Shown here: positions 1-8,777 of the stretch, piece after piece
Numbering within the stretch: position 1 is the first letter of the stretch
Layout of the letters: each line of letters starts with the position of its first letter
From: CAJQGY01 sp905478015
Lineage (GTDB): Bacteria; Pseudomonadota; Gammaproteobacteria; Magnimaribacterales; D2472
NCBI GenBank assembly: GCA_943788365.1
Contig: CALSPZ010000001.1
Coordinates: 124,001-188,000, forward strand
Reading direction: 5' to 3'
Length of the DNA stretch: 64,000 bases
Translations under genes and position numbers: made by a program
Notes under the pieces: generated by a model
The model's database searches: none
The model's input: the letters and a program-made list of their open reading frames with translations, nothing else
Told to the model about the DNA's origin: nothing

Positions 1-173
1 AGCCAAAGGGTGTTGCTGTTGTTATAGATGCAGGACATCAATGTATGTCTACAAGAGGAATTCATAAAACTGAATCAAGCACTATCACAAGTAGAATGCT
101 TGGAATTTTCAGAGACAAGCCTGAAACAAGAGCAGAATTTATGAATTTGATTAATTCTCCTAAGAAATTTTAA
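1..173 (+). CDS. folE: GTP cyclohydrolase I, C-terminal fragment (partial)
   Basis: The window opens inside this gene; the reading frame runs from base 3 to a TAA at 171-173 and gives the last 56 residues. They contain the family's VAVVIDAGHQCMSTRGI block, whose Cys matches the third zinc ligand of FolE (Cys181 in E. coli), followed by the TSRMLGIF and TRAEFMNLI segments typical of the C terminus. FolE converts GTP to 7,8-dihydroneopterin triphosphate, the first step of folate synthesis. The 5' part lies outside the window. The Maf-like gene follows 16 bases downstream in the same direction. Confidence 0.93.
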   Translation, partial: PKGVAVVIDAGHQCMSTRGIHKTESSTITSRMLGIFRDKPETRAEFMNLINSPKKF

Positions 174-189
174 TAAAAGGCATGTTTTA

Positions 190-801
190 ATGCCCTCAAT
201 CATTATGCCCAAAAAGGACCTTGTTCTTGCATCAGGTTCTGAAAGTAGAAAAATTATGCTTACTGAGGCTGGGTTAGATTTTTCAGTAAAACCATCATCT
301 GTTGATGAATCTGTTATTAAAGAAGAGATGGAAGGGCAGCCATTTGATCAGCAAGTCATAGCCCTTGCTTGTGCTAAAGCCAAAGAGGTTAGTCAAAACT
401 TCCCAGAGGCAATAGTTATTGGTGGCGATCAGATGTGCATTTATAACAATGAAGTTTTTGATAAACCAGGAACAAGAGAAAAGGCAATCAGTAATTTATT
501 AAAATTATCCGGAACCTCACATTTTCAATATAGTGGGATATGCTTGTATAAATCAGGCGAATCCCTTTGGGAGCATTGTGAATATGCAGAAATGGTTATG
601 CATGAATTAGAGCAATCAGAAATTGAAAACTATGTAGATATAGAAAATCCTATTAATGCAGCGGGTGCATATAAATTTGAATCACTGGGATGTAATTTAT
701 TTAAGTCTGTTATAGGATCTTCCTATACCGTTAGAGGCATGCCTCTTTTGCCGTTGTTAAATAAGCTAAGAGAATTAGGTATAATAGACTTAAACAAATA
801 A
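190..801 (+). CDS. Maf/YceF-type nucleotide pyrophosphatase
   Basis: This 203-residue protein matches the Maf house-cleaning pyrophosphatases. The N-terminal LVLASGSESRK block is the family's S-x-S-x-x-R signature. IGGDQMC, near residue 80, corresponds to the catalytic Asp loop and resembles YceF (IGSDQVC) more than classic Maf, so a role against modified nucleotides such as m7GTP is likely. A purine-rich AAAGG lies about 9 bases before the ATG at 190; a second in-frame ATG at 205 also fits the usual YceF start (MPK-LVLAS). It lies between folE and cysS in the same direction. Confidence 0.85.
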   Translation: MPSIIMPKKDLVLASGSESRKIMLTEAGLDFSVKPSSVDESVIKEEMEGQPFDQQVIALACAKAKEVSQNFPEAIVIGGDQMCIYNNEVFDKPGTREKAISNLLKLSGTSHFQYSGICLYKSGESLWEHCEYAEMVMHELEQSEIENYVDIENPINAAGAYKFESLGCNLFKSVIGSSYTVRGMPLLPLLNKLRELGIIDLNK

Positions 802-811
802 ATAGTTACCT

Positions 812-2203
812 GTGCATAACTTAAAAATTCATAATAGCTTTTCAGGCAAAAAAGAAAATTTTATTCCTCTTGATGATAAGCACATCAAGATTTATGCGTG
901 CGGCCCAACTGTTTACAATTTTGCTCATATTGGTAATGCAAGAATGGCAGTTGTATTTGATACATTTGTAAGGGTGTTGAGACATACTTTTCCTAAAGTA
1001 ACTTACGTTTCAAATATTACAGATATTGATGACAAAATTATTGCTGCAGCAAGAGAGCAAAACCTCCCTATAAATGAAATAACAACTAAATATACTCAAA
1101 TTTATAATTCTGATATGAAGACTCTTGGAGTGAATGAGCCTGATCATCAACCAAAGGCTACCGAGTTCATAGATGAGATGATTGAGCTAATTGAAACACT
1201 TATAGATAAAGGGCATGCTTATGAAAAAGATGGGCATGTTTTATTTCATGTATTGTCTTATGAGCAATATGGATCTTTATCTAAAAGAAATAGAGATGAG
1301 CAGATTGCTGGTAGCAGGGTAGAAATAGCACCTTATAAAAAAGATGCTGCCGATTTTGTTTTGTGGAAGCCAAGCACAAATGATCAGCCTGGCTGGGATT
1401 CTCCATGGGGATTTGGAAGACCGGGTTGGCACACAGAGTGTTCTGCCATGTCTGAAAAAACTCTTGGTCTACCATTTGATATTCATGGCGGCGGAAGAGA
1501 CCTGGTTTTCCCTCACCATGAAAACGAAATTGCGCAAAGTTGTTGCGCATCAGCCTCGATAGACGACCCAACCTCTTATGCTAAATACTGGATGCATAAT
1601 GGGTTTGTGACAGTGGATGGTGAAAAAATGTCAAAGTCATTAAATAATATAACGTTAGTGAAAGAACTTACTGATAAGTATCAAGGTGAAGTTCTCAGAC
1701 TAGCTTTAATTTCTTCCCATTACAGACAAGGACTTGATTGGAATGAAAAAATAATCCACCAGGCTGAGAAGCTTCTAAATAAGCTGTATAAGATACTTCA
1801 TGAAGGTAAAGATCTATTAACTGATAATAGCAACAAGGTTGATGAAGAGATGCTTGATGCTATGTCAGACGATTTAAATACTCCAAAAGCAATATCAATT
1901 TTAAATTCTTTAGTTAAAGAATATCCTAAGCTTGAAGATAGCCAAAAAGCAGGCTGTATTAATAAAATAAAAACATCAGGACAATTGCTAGGAATCCTTC
2001 ATCAAGATCCAGAAACTTGGTTTTCAAAAGATACATCACATATGGATATTGATTTGATTGAAGGATTGATGAAGCAAAGAGATGAAGCAAAGGCATTAAA
2101 AAATTATTCTGAAGCTGATTCAATTAGGCAAAAGCTTACAGGTATGGGCGTTGAAATATTAGACTCAAAAGATGGATCTAAATGGAAGCCAGTTTCTAGT
2201 TAA
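812..2203 (+). CDS. cysS: Cysteinyl-tRNA synthetase
   Basis: A 463-residue class Ia synthetase that charges tRNA-Cys. Visible signatures are the zinc ligand Cys30 in YACGPTVYN, the HIGH-type motif HIGN at 39-42, further zinc-site segments (GWHTECS, HHENE) in the middle, and KMSKS at 272-276. Length is normal for the bacterial enzyme. The start is a GTG at 812, with no good Shine-Dalgarno sequence. The gene begins 10 bases after the Maf-like gene and is probably cotranscribed with it. An 18-base perfect palindrome at 2213-2230 just past the stop could act as a weak 3' hairpin. Confidence 0.97.
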   Translation: MHNLKIHNSFSGKKENFIPLDDKHIKIYACGPTVYNFAHIGNARMAVVFDTFVRVLRHTFPKVTYVSNITDIDDKIIAAAREQNLPINEITTKYTQIYNSDMKTLGVNEPDHQPKATEFIDEMIELIETLIDKGHAYEKDGHVLFHVLSYEQYGSLSKRNRDEQIAGSRVEIAPYKKDAADFVLWKPSTNDQPGWDSPWGFGRPGWHTECSAMSEKTLGLPFDIHGGGRDLVFPHHENEIAQSCCASASIDDPTSYAKYWMHNGFVTVDGEKMSKSLNNITLVKELTDKYQGEVLRLALISSHYRQGLDWNEKIIHQAEKLLNKLYKILHEGKDLLTDNSNKVDEEMLDAMSDDLNTPKAISILNSLVKEYPKLEDSQKAGCINKIKTSGQLLGILHQDPETWFSKDTSHMDIDLIEGLMKQRDEAKALKNYSEADSIRQKLTGMGVEILDSKDGSKWKPVSS

Positions 2204-2289
2204 TCCTATTTTCTTAAAAGATCTTTTAAGAATTCCTTTTGTCATGTTAATGTTGGTTTGTATTTAAATTATCTAGGAAAAAATTAATC

Positions 2290-2784
2290 ATGAAAAAATA
2301 TATATTAGGAATTTTACTTCTTACATCAGTTACACCTGTTTTTGCTGATGGGCATCACAGCGCAGAGAAACAAGTAATAGCGAATGTTAAGGCTTATTGG
2401 GATGCAAGAAATGCGAAAGATTTTGATACAGTAGTTGCAATGACCTCAAAGTCAGGGGTTCTTGGCACAAACTCGGATGGAAGTTTTCATAAACCAATAG
2501 CAACAGAAACGGCTGATGATTGGAATAAAAATACTCCAGAAAATGCAGGAGTTATAAATGTTTTTGGATCTGAGGCTCATAAGATTTCTAATACAGTTGT
2601 TTACTCAAGGTATTATGCTGAGGGTGTTGTTTCTAATGGAAATGGAGGAGTTACTCCATACAGAACAAGGGTTACATCTGTTTGGGTTAAAGAAGGTATG
2701 GACTGGGTTGTAAAAACAAATCATTTCTCTTCAGCAGCATATGGTGGCGTTCATCAAACTGCACAAGGTGACTTCGAGGATTAA
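2290..2784 (+). CDS. Secreted SnoaL/NTF2-like protein
   Basis: 164 residues beginning with a clear signal peptide (MKKYILGILLLTSVTPVFA, cleavage before DGHH), so the product is periplasmic or exported. The mature part has the NTF2/SnoaL-like pattern: a first helix with AYWDARNAKDFDTVVAMTS, then beta strands ending in WVKEGMDWVVKTNHFS. Proteins of this fold act as small ligand-binding or isomerase domains. No catalytic residue can be assigned, so the function is unknown. It is a single-gene unit, followed directly by two hairpins that look like tandem terminators. Confidence 0.6.
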   Translation: MKKYILGILLLTSVTPVFADGHHSAEKQVIANVKAYWDARNAKDFDTVVAMTSKSGVLGTNSDGSFHKPIATETADDWNKNTPENAGVINVFGSEAHKISNTVVYSRYYAEGVVSNGNGGVTPYRTRVTSVWVKEGMDWVVKTNHFSSAAYGGVHQTAQGDFED

Positions 2785-2810
2785 TAATGAAAAAACTTTT
2801 TTCATTATTA
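2782..2810 (+). terminator. AT-rich hairpin over the stop codon of the SnoaL-like gene
   Basis: TAATAATGAAAA and its exact complement form a 12-bp stem with a very short loop, starting at the stop codon TAA (2782-2784). The run of T on the right arm could make it a weak terminator or an mRNA 3'-end stabiliser. A second, GC-capped hairpin follows at 2826. Confidence 0.5.
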
Positions 2811-2825
2811 TAAAAAAAGCTATTT

Positions 2826-2851
2826 AAAAACCCTCTTTTTTGAGGGTTTTT
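2826..2851. terminator. Intrinsic terminator, probably bidirectional
   Basis: The stem AAAAACCCTC / GAGGGTTTTT encloses a T-rich loop and ends in a T tract. Read on the plus strand it terminates the SnoaL-like gene; read on the minus strand it follows the 3' end of tRNA-Arg by about 9 bases, so it can serve both converging transcripts. Confidence 0.85.
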
Positions 2852-2859
2852 TCCTCTTA

Positions 2860-2934
2860 TGGCGCCCTCTGCAGGAATCGAACCTGCAACTAATCCTTAG
2901 GAGGGATCTGTTATATCCATTTAACTAAGAAGGC
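2860..2934 (-). tRNA. tRNA-Arg (anticodon CCT)
   Basis: On the minus strand a complete cloverleaf folds. The acceptor is GCCTTCT/AGAGGGC (one G-T pair), the D stem GTTA/TAAC, the anticodon stem GATCC/GGATT with loop CTCCTAA (anticodon CCT, decoding AGG), and the T stem GCAGG/CCTGC with TTCGATT. The 3' CCA is encoded. It lies between the convergent SnoaL-like gene and the upstream region of thrS. Confidence 0.95.
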
Positions 2935-3006
2935 TTTTAACTTTTATAGATTAAATTTATAGACATTATATGAGAACTAGCACTAATACTGATATCTATT
3001 TACCTA

Positions 3007-3012
3007 TATAAT
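3007..3012 (+). promoter_or_regulatory. -10 element directly before thrS
   Basis: A perfect TATAAT ends 7 bases before the thrS ATG, so transcription would start at or next to the A of the start codon. No convincing -35 hexamer is seen 16-18 bases upstream. Confidence 0.5.
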
Positions 3013-3019
3013 ATTTTTC

Positions 3020-4954
3020 ATGAATATCACATTACCCGATAAAAGCATAAGAGACTTGCCTAAAGGCTCAACTGGGCTTGATCTTGCTGAGAGTATAGGC
3101 CCTGGCTTAGCAAAAGCTGCCATTGCTGTGGTAGTTAATGGTATTCAAAAAGATCTTTCAGATCCCATTAATGAAGACTCCAATGTATCGATTATTACTA
3201 TTAGTTCAGATGAAGGCTTGGAAATAATGAGACATACATTAACAGCTCAGGTGCTTGCTAGAGCAGTTCAAAATTTGTTTCCTGGAACAAAACTAGCAAT
3301 TGGGCCAACCATAAACAATGGCTTTTATTATGATTTTGAATCTAAAAAAACTATATCAAATGATGATTTAGAAAAAATTGAAATCGAAATGAGAAAAATT
3401 ATATCTACGGACTCAGATATTAAAAAAAGACTTCACTCAAAACAAGATGCCCTAAAAATTTTTAGTGAAAAGGACGAAACGTACAAAGAAATTATTATAA
3501 ATGAAGCTGATCAAGATGATAACTTTCAACTTTACTATCAAGACAATGATGAATTTGTAGATCTATGCAGAGGACCACATCTTCCTAATCTGAAACATAT
3601 TGGAGCATTTAAACTTACCAAGGTTGCCGGAGCATATTGGAAAGGAGATGCGAAAAATAAAATGCTAACAAGAGTTTACGGGACGGCCTGGAAGAATGAA
3701 AAAGATTTAAAAAAACATCTGATTGCAATTGAAGAGGCTGAGAAGAGAGATCACAGAAAAATTGGCAAGGAGATGAGCTTGTTTCATTTTCAGGAAGAGG
3801 CTCCTGGTATGGTTTTCTGGCATCCACGAGGCTGGGCTATATATAAGAATTTAGAATCTTTTGTAAGAAATAGACTTGAAAAATTTGACTATCAAGAAAT
3901 AAAAACACCGCAAGTTGTCGATAGAAAGCTATGGGAGGCTTCTGGTCACTGGGATAAATATAGAGAAAATATGTTTATCACGGAGATAGACGAAGAGCAT
4001 GCTAACGATAAAAGAACAAATGCTCTAAAACCAATGAATTGCCCATGTCATGTTCAGGTATATAACCATGGATTGAAGTCCTACAGAGATTTACCAGTAA
4101 GACTTGCAGAATTTGGGTCTTGTCATAGATATGAAGCCTCGGGAACATTGCATGGCCTTATGCGGGTTAGAGGATTTACCCAAGATGATGGTCATATTTT
4201 TTGTACAGAAAGCCAAATTGAGAATGAAACAAAGCTTTTCATAGAACTTCTTTCAGGAATGTATAAGGATTTAGGTTTTGATAACTTTGATATAAAGCTC
4301 TCAACTAGACCTGAAGTTAGAGTTGGAACTGATGAGGTATGGGACAAGGCTGAAAGCGCTCTAGAAAATGCAATACAAAAATTAGAACTACCTTTTGAAA
4401 TTGTCGAAGGCGAGGGTGCATTCTATGGACCTAAGCTAGATTTTGTTCTTACAGATGCAATTGGAAGAGAGTGGCAATGTGGAACTTTTCAAGCAGATTT
4501 TAATTTACCAGACAGACTTGATGCTGAGTATGTGGGTGAGGATGGCTCTAAGCACAGGCCTGTTATGATTCATAGAGCAGTTCTTGGATCATTTGAAAGA
4601 TTTATAGGAATATTAATAGAGAACTACTCAGGCAAGTTACCTCTTTGGTTAGCTCCTGAGCAAGTAGCCATAGCAACAATTATTTCTGAGGTAGATGATT
4701 ATGCTTCTGAGATAGAGGAAGAATTAAAATCAATTAATATTAAAGTAATTAAAGATTTACGAAATGAAAAAATTGGTTATAAGGTAAGAGAGCATAGCGC
4801 AGCAAAAGTTCCAATTATTCTTGCTTTAGGCGCAAGAGAAAAAGAGAGCAGGACTGTTTCGGTGCGAAGAATAGGCAGCAATAATACCGAGACTAAATCC
4901 CTTAATGACTTTATTGCTGAGATCAAAGTTGAGGCAAAAAGCCCGTCAAGTTAG
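3020..4954 (+). CDS. thrS: Threonyl-tRNA synthetase
   Basis: A 644-residue class II synthetase. In order: an N-terminal TGS domain (about residues 1-60), the editing domain beginning near HTLTAQVLARAV, and a catalytic core with the PMNCPCHVQ zinc/ATP segment, RLAEFGSCHRYE motif 2 and motif 3 near GSFERFIGILIE. A C-terminal anticodon-binding domain (APEQVAIATI onward) follows. Length is normal. The upstream TATAAT is so close that the mRNA may be leaderless. In many gammaproteobacteria infC follows thrS; here yidD follows after 5 bases and no infC is present nearby. Confidence 0.97.
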   Translation: MNITLPDKSIRDLPKGSTGLDLAESIGPGLAKAAIAVVVNGIQKDLSDPINEDSNVSIITISSDEGLEIMRHTLTAQVLARAVQNLFPGTKLAIGPTINNGFYYDFESKKTISNDDLEKIEIEMRKIISTDSDIKKRLHSKQDALKIFSEKDETYKEIIINEADQDDNFQLYYQDNDEFVDLCRGPHLPNLKHIGAFKLTKVAGAYWKGDAKNKMLTRVYGTAWKNEKDLKKHLIAIEEAEKRDHRKIGKEMSLFHFQEEAPGMVFWHPRGWAIYKNLESFVRNRLEKFDYQEIKTPQVVDRKLWEASGHWDKYRENMFITEIDEEHANDKRTNALKPMNCPCHVQVYNHGLKSYRDLPVRLAEFGSCHRYEASGTLHGLMRVRGFTQDDGHIFCTESQIENETKLFIELLSGMYKDLGFDNFDIKLSTRPEVRVGTDEVWDKAESALENAIQKLELPFEIVEGEGAFYGPKLDFVLTDAIGREWQCGTFQADFNLPDRLDAEYVGEDGSKHRPVMIHRAVLGSFERFIGILIENYSGKLPLWLAPEQVAIATIISEVDDYASEIEEELKSINIKVIKDLRNEKIGYKVREHSAAKVPIILALGAREKESRTVSVRRIGSNNTETKSLNDFIAEIKVEAKSPSS

Positions 4955-4959
4955 TATTT

Positions 4960-5154
4960 GTGAGCCTCTTAAAAAATATTTTTATTCTGCCAATTAAGTT
5001 TTATAGATACTTCATCTCACCTCTTTTCCCCCCTTCATGCAGATTCGAACCCACATGCTCACAGTATGCCATCAATGTAATTTTGGAATATGGAATAATG
5101 AAAGGTTCCTATCTTGCTATAAAAAGAATTCTTAAATGCCATCCTTGGAACTAA
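4960..5154 (+). CDS. yidD: Membrane protein insertion efficiency factor YidD
   Basis: 64 residues with the YidD hallmarks: YRYFISPLFPPSCRF, then EPTCSQYA and a terminal CHPWN. YidD is a small amphipathic inner-membrane protein that assists YidC/Sec insertion. Starts with GTG 5 bases after thrS and is probably cotranscribed. The protein stops right after CHPW, so it lacks the G-x-G-x-D-P-V-P tail seen in many homologues. The usual neighbours rpmH, rnpA and yidC are absent, which suggests a relocated gene. Confidence 0.9.
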   Translation: MSLLKNIFILPIKFYRYFISPLFPPSCRFEPTCSQYAINVILEYGIMKGSYLAIKRILKCHPWN

Positions 5155-5342
5155 TTTCTTTCAAAACCTACATAAAAAATACAATTTTAGCTAGGTAAAA
5201 AACTCTTTTTTTTTAACACTTTTACTAGATAAACCCTTTATAAATGCTATAGTTTGTTAAGAATTGTAAAGAAATTGTTAGGAATCATTAAGAATTCTTA
5301 ATTAATTAAAATGTTTGTAATCCAATATAGGGGGTTTATGTT

Positions 5343-8228
5343 ATGAACAAAATATCTAAAGTCTTACTAGGAACTTTTGCATCTTTTGCATTAGCTGTTC
5401 CATTTTTTGTAAGCGCTCAAGAAGTAGAAGAAGTGGTTGTTACGGCAACTAAAAAAGCTGAATCTGTTCAGGATCTAGCTTTATCAATCGAAGCATTTAC
5501 TGCTGAAGATATGGAAAAAAACTTAATCAAGGACGCTGCAGACTTACAAGAAGTTGTTCCTGGTTTAATAGCTGATAAAGGTATCGGTTCAGGTGTTTCA
5601 TATGCTATCAGAGGTACTGGTTCATATGGTGTTGGTGCCGCTGTTGTTGGCGCTGTTGTAACATCAATGAATGGACACAGTGTTGGTACTGGTGCTTTTT
5701 ATGATCTAGGCTTCTATGACGTAGAGCGTATTGAGGTTCTTAAAGGACCACAAGGTACATTATTTGGAAGAAACGCCGTTAACGGTGTTATTAATATTAT
5801 CTCTGCTAGACCTACTTCAGAATTTGAAGGTAAAGTTGATATCACTTACGGTGATTACAGTACTGAAGAACTAACAGCAGTTATCAATGTGCCTATTTCT
5901 GATACTATCAGATCTAGACTTGCTGTTACATCTTCAAAAAGAGATGGATTTACTCAAAACGTAAGAGATGGTTCTTACTTTAATGACAAAGACGCAATGG
6001 GGGCAAGGCTTTCAATAGACTTTGACATTGGTGAATCTTCAACCTTGAAATTTACTCATGATTGGTCAAAAGGCAGCGACAATAGAAATAATATTGGAGC
6101 TCCTTTTTGTGAAACTCATGCTTTACTAGGTTGTAACCCTTTAACTGTTGGTGGTCCAAATGTACCTGCAGATTCAAGAGGAAGTACAGCAGCATTATTT
6201 AACGTTGTTGGTGGTTTAGAGGCTTCAGCTTATGTTAATCAGTATGCTGGAACTATAGTGCCTGATAACTTTAGAAAAGCTTACTTAACAAGAAATCCAG
6301 AGTTTGATAGTGAACATACGTTTACACAATTAGAATTTGAAACTGAGCTTACAAGTGAGTTAATACTTAATGCAAAAGTTTCTCATGTAGCAAGAGATTA
6401 CTTCCATATGAATGATAATGATTACTCTCATTCAACTAAACCTTATCCAGGAGTTCTAGGGGCTGCATTAGGCTTACCTCCAATTTCATGGACAGGTACT
6501 TTCGGTGGATCATTTAACGGAGATGACTACAGTTTCACAGAATTAGTTGATTCAGAAAGAACTTATGAATTCTCAAATGCTGAAGACAATGGAATTCAAG
6601 CTGAAGTAACAATAATATCTGATTATGACGGACCGTTTAACTTTGTCACTGGTTTCTATAGCTATGACAATAGGTCACACAACAGATATCAAGTTCAAAC
6701 AGCAGCTTGGAACATGACAGGAAACTTTAGCAATCATTTATATTCATCATTGGTTTATGGTGGGCAATTTGATGCTTACGGCGGTATTCCTTTTTATCAA
6801 ACATTAATCCTTGGTGGTCTTGGTGGAAGTGATGTTTGTGCTTCAGGCGCATTAGGTCCTGCTGCTGCAGCAGTTCCTGCTACTTCTAATCCTGCTTGTT
6901 TAGGTGGATTATTAGCCGCTCAAGGAATTAACCCTTATCATATTCCAACTGAACTTAATGGTTATCTTAATGACGACCACGTAAGAACAAAATCTACAGC
7001 TTTATTTGGAGAGCTCTACTTTGATCTTTCAGATGTAACAAAATTAACTGTTGGTTACAGGTTTAATGATGATACTGTTAAAGATTCAATCATGACTTGT
7101 TTGACAGACTTTGATTGCCCTAACTACCCACAATCTCAACTAGATTCAGGTGTGTATGGGTTCTTCCCAACTCAAGAAGTTATTGCTGATGATGCTTTTG
7201 CCTATAAATTAGCTATTCAACATGACTTATCTGACAATCAAATGGTTTATGCAAGCTACACAACAGCAACAAAAGCTGGTGGTAATAACCCTGTAATTGG
7301 AACTGAAGCTGATCCATATGATTCAGAGGAAACTGGCGTATTTGAAATTGGAACAAAAAGCATCCTAATGGATGGCGCTGTTCTGTTTAACGCCTCATTC
7401 TTTATCAATGATACAAAAGGAATGCTTATTTCAAATATTGAAAATGCTGGTTCTGTAAACTACAACGTAGATGCTGAAATCAAAGGTTTTGAAGGTAATA
7501 TGATTGCTTTCCTAAGCGAAACAACAAGTATCGATGTTTCATGGTTGCTTGTAGAAAGTGAACTTGGCGATCAAACAATGCCAGATCCTTTAAATCCAGT
7601 TGGAATAGTTGCTTTATTGGATGTTGATCCAACAGCTTTCACTCCTGGTGTGGGTTGTGCAACTGCAACCGGTCTTTGTGGTCCAACTGCATTTGGTGCA
7701 GGTGTTCAAGGTTTACCTTTTGATCCTCAAGGTGCTGTTCAGTATGGTTATGGTTTAGATGCTGGCGGTAACGTAGTACCGATCTTTAAATCAGCTGGTT
7801 ACCTATGTGCTGCTCCGTTTAACCCGCTTGGAGGAGTTGCTTGTTCAGTTGCACCTCAGCAAGTTTCAATTTCCGGTAATACACTACCTCAGTCACCTGA
7901 ATCATCATACAGCTTAGGTCTTAATAAAGACTTCCTTGTTGAAAATGGTGTTACTTCTGTAAGACTTGCTTACAGATTCCAAGGTGAAAGAGAAGGTAAT
8001 GTCTTTAATCAAGACAGAGCTAAAATGTCTGAAACTAAGTACTGGGATGTGTCAGCAACATACACTCCAGATAACGCTGACTGGTATGTTAAAGCGTTCA
8101 TTAAAAATATTGCTGATGATCAATTTGTAGGAACATGGGCTGCTTCTTCTGCATTGCAGGGTGGAGCACAGTTTGCTACTTATACTGATCCTAGAATGTT
8201 TGGTGTATCTTTTGGTACATCATTCTAA
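5343..8228 (+). CDS. TonB-dependent outer-membrane receptor
   Basis: A 961-residue receptor for active uptake across the outer membrane. A signal peptide (about residues 1-25, ending SAQ) precedes a TonB-box-like EEVVVTAT. The plug domain shows AEDMEKNLIKDAADLQEVVPGL, RGTGSYG and VERIEVLKGPQGTLFGRNAVNGVINI. A long beta-barrel region follows and ends with the terminal Phe typical of outer-membrane proteins (FGTSF). Pairs of Cys occur in predicted loops. The substrate cannot be read from the sequence. The gene has its own long AT-rich leader (5155-5342), an AGGGGG sequence before the start and a terminator after it. Confidence 0.93.
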   Translation: MNKISKVLLGTFASFALAVPFFVSAQEVEEVVVTATKKAESVQDLALSIEAFTAEDMEKNLIKDAADLQEVVPGLIADKGIGSGVSYAIRGTGSYGVGAAVVGAVVTSMNGHSVGTGAFYDLGFYDVERIEVLKGPQGTLFGRNAVNGVINIISARPTSEFEGKVDITYGDYSTEELTAVINVPISDTIRSRLAVTSSKRDGFTQNVRDGSYFNDKDAMGARLSIDFDIGESSTLKFTHDWSKGSDNRNNIGAPFCETHALLGCNPLTVGGPNVPADSRGSTAALFNVVGGLEASAYVNQYAGTIVPDNFRKAYLTRNPEFDSEHTFTQLEFETELTSELILNAKVSHVARDYFHMNDNDYSHSTKPYPGVLGAALGLPPISWTGTFGGSFNGDDYSFTELVDSERTYEFSNAEDNGIQAEVTIISDYDGPFNFVTGFYSYDNRSHNRYQVQTAAWNMTGNFSNHLYSSLVYGGQFDAYGGIPFYQTLILGGLGGSDVCASGALGPAAAAVPATSNPACLGGLLAAQGINPYHIPTELNGYLNDDHVRTKSTALFGELYFDLSDVTKLTVGYRFNDDTVKDSIMTCLTDFDCPNYPQSQLDSGVYGFFPTQEVIADDAFAYKLAIQHDLSDNQMVYASYTTATKAGGNNPVIGTEADPYDSEETGVFEIGTKSILMDGAVLFNASFFINDTKGMLISNIENAGSVNYNVDAEIKGFEGNMIAFLSETTSIDVSWLLVESELGDQTMPDPLNPVGIVALLDVDPTAFTPGVGCATATGLCGPTAFGAGVQGLPFDPQGAVQYGYGLDAGGNVVPIFKSAGYLCAAPFNPLGGVACSVAPQQVSISGNTLPQSPESSYSLGLNKDFLVENGVTSVRLAYRFQGEREGNVFNQDRAKMSETKYWDVSATYTPDNADWYVKAFIKNIADDQFVGTWAASSALQGGAQFATYTDPRMFGVSFGTSF

Positions 8229-8245
8229 GTAGCTAACTACTTATT

Positions 8246-8273
8246 AAAAAGCCCAGTTTACTGGGCTTTTTTT
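8246..8273 (+). terminator. Intrinsic terminator of the TonB receptor gene
   Basis: AAAAAGCCCAG / CTGGGCTTTTTTT forms a strong hairpin with a TTTA loop and a T tract, 18 bases after the receptor stop. The T tract abuts the first ATG of the thioesterase gene. Confidence 0.93.
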
Positions 8274-8771
8274 ATGTCTATAATAAGCTCTATGAAAAAT
8301 AACTTCCCATACCAAGCAAAGCAAATTACAGTATCAAAAGACATGTGTGATCATAATGATCATATGAATGTAGCTTATTACTATCAAGCTTTTGATTTAG
8401 GCTATACACCTATGTATTTTAACGAGATGGGATTTTCTGATGCATATTTTGAATCTGGTTTCTCAACATTTACTCTTGAAGATAATATTAGATACTTAAA
8501 AGAATTCAGATTAGGTGATCCAATGCAACCAGCATTTTGTTTATATAATGTTAATAATAAACTAGTGCATATTGTAGGAGGCCTTTATGATAAAGATAAC
8601 GCTCTATGCGCTATTTTTGAAACTATTTTAGGCCACATAGATATGAATAAGAGACAAACTACAAATTTTTCTGATAACAGACTTAAAACCCTATTAAATT
8701 TAAAGGATGATCACGCTAATGGTTTAAAAATACCCTTTGAATTAAAATTAAAGATCAAAGACTTGGTTTAA
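8274..8771 (+). CDS. Hot-dog fold thioesterase
   Basis: 165 residues with the 4HBT-type signature DHNDHMNVAYYYQAFD, which closely resembles acyl-CoA thioesterases of the carnitine/betainyl-CoA type. The Asp/His-x-x-His-Met-Asn segment lies near residues 27-35. Expected to hydrolyse an acyl-CoA; the acyl group is unknown. The ATG at 8274 directly follows the T tract of the upstream terminator, so the in-frame ATG at 8292 (MKNNFPYQAKQ) is an equally good start. The endonuclease-family gene follows 6 bases later. Confidence 0.75.
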   Translation: MSIISSMKNNFPYQAKQITVSKDMCDHNDHMNVAYYYQAFDLGYTPMYFNEMGFSDAYFESGFSTFTLEDNIRYLKEFRLGDPMQPAFCLYNVNNKLVHIVGGLYDKDNALCAIFETILGHIDMNKRQTTNFSDNRLKTLLNLKDDHANGLKIPFELKLKIKDLV

Positions 8772-8777
8772 TACATT

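Noticed and set aside
2213..2230. Perfect 18-base palindrome CTTAAAAGATCTTTTAAG after cysS
   Set aside because: All-AT arms and no continuous T tract; too weak to call a terminator with confidence.
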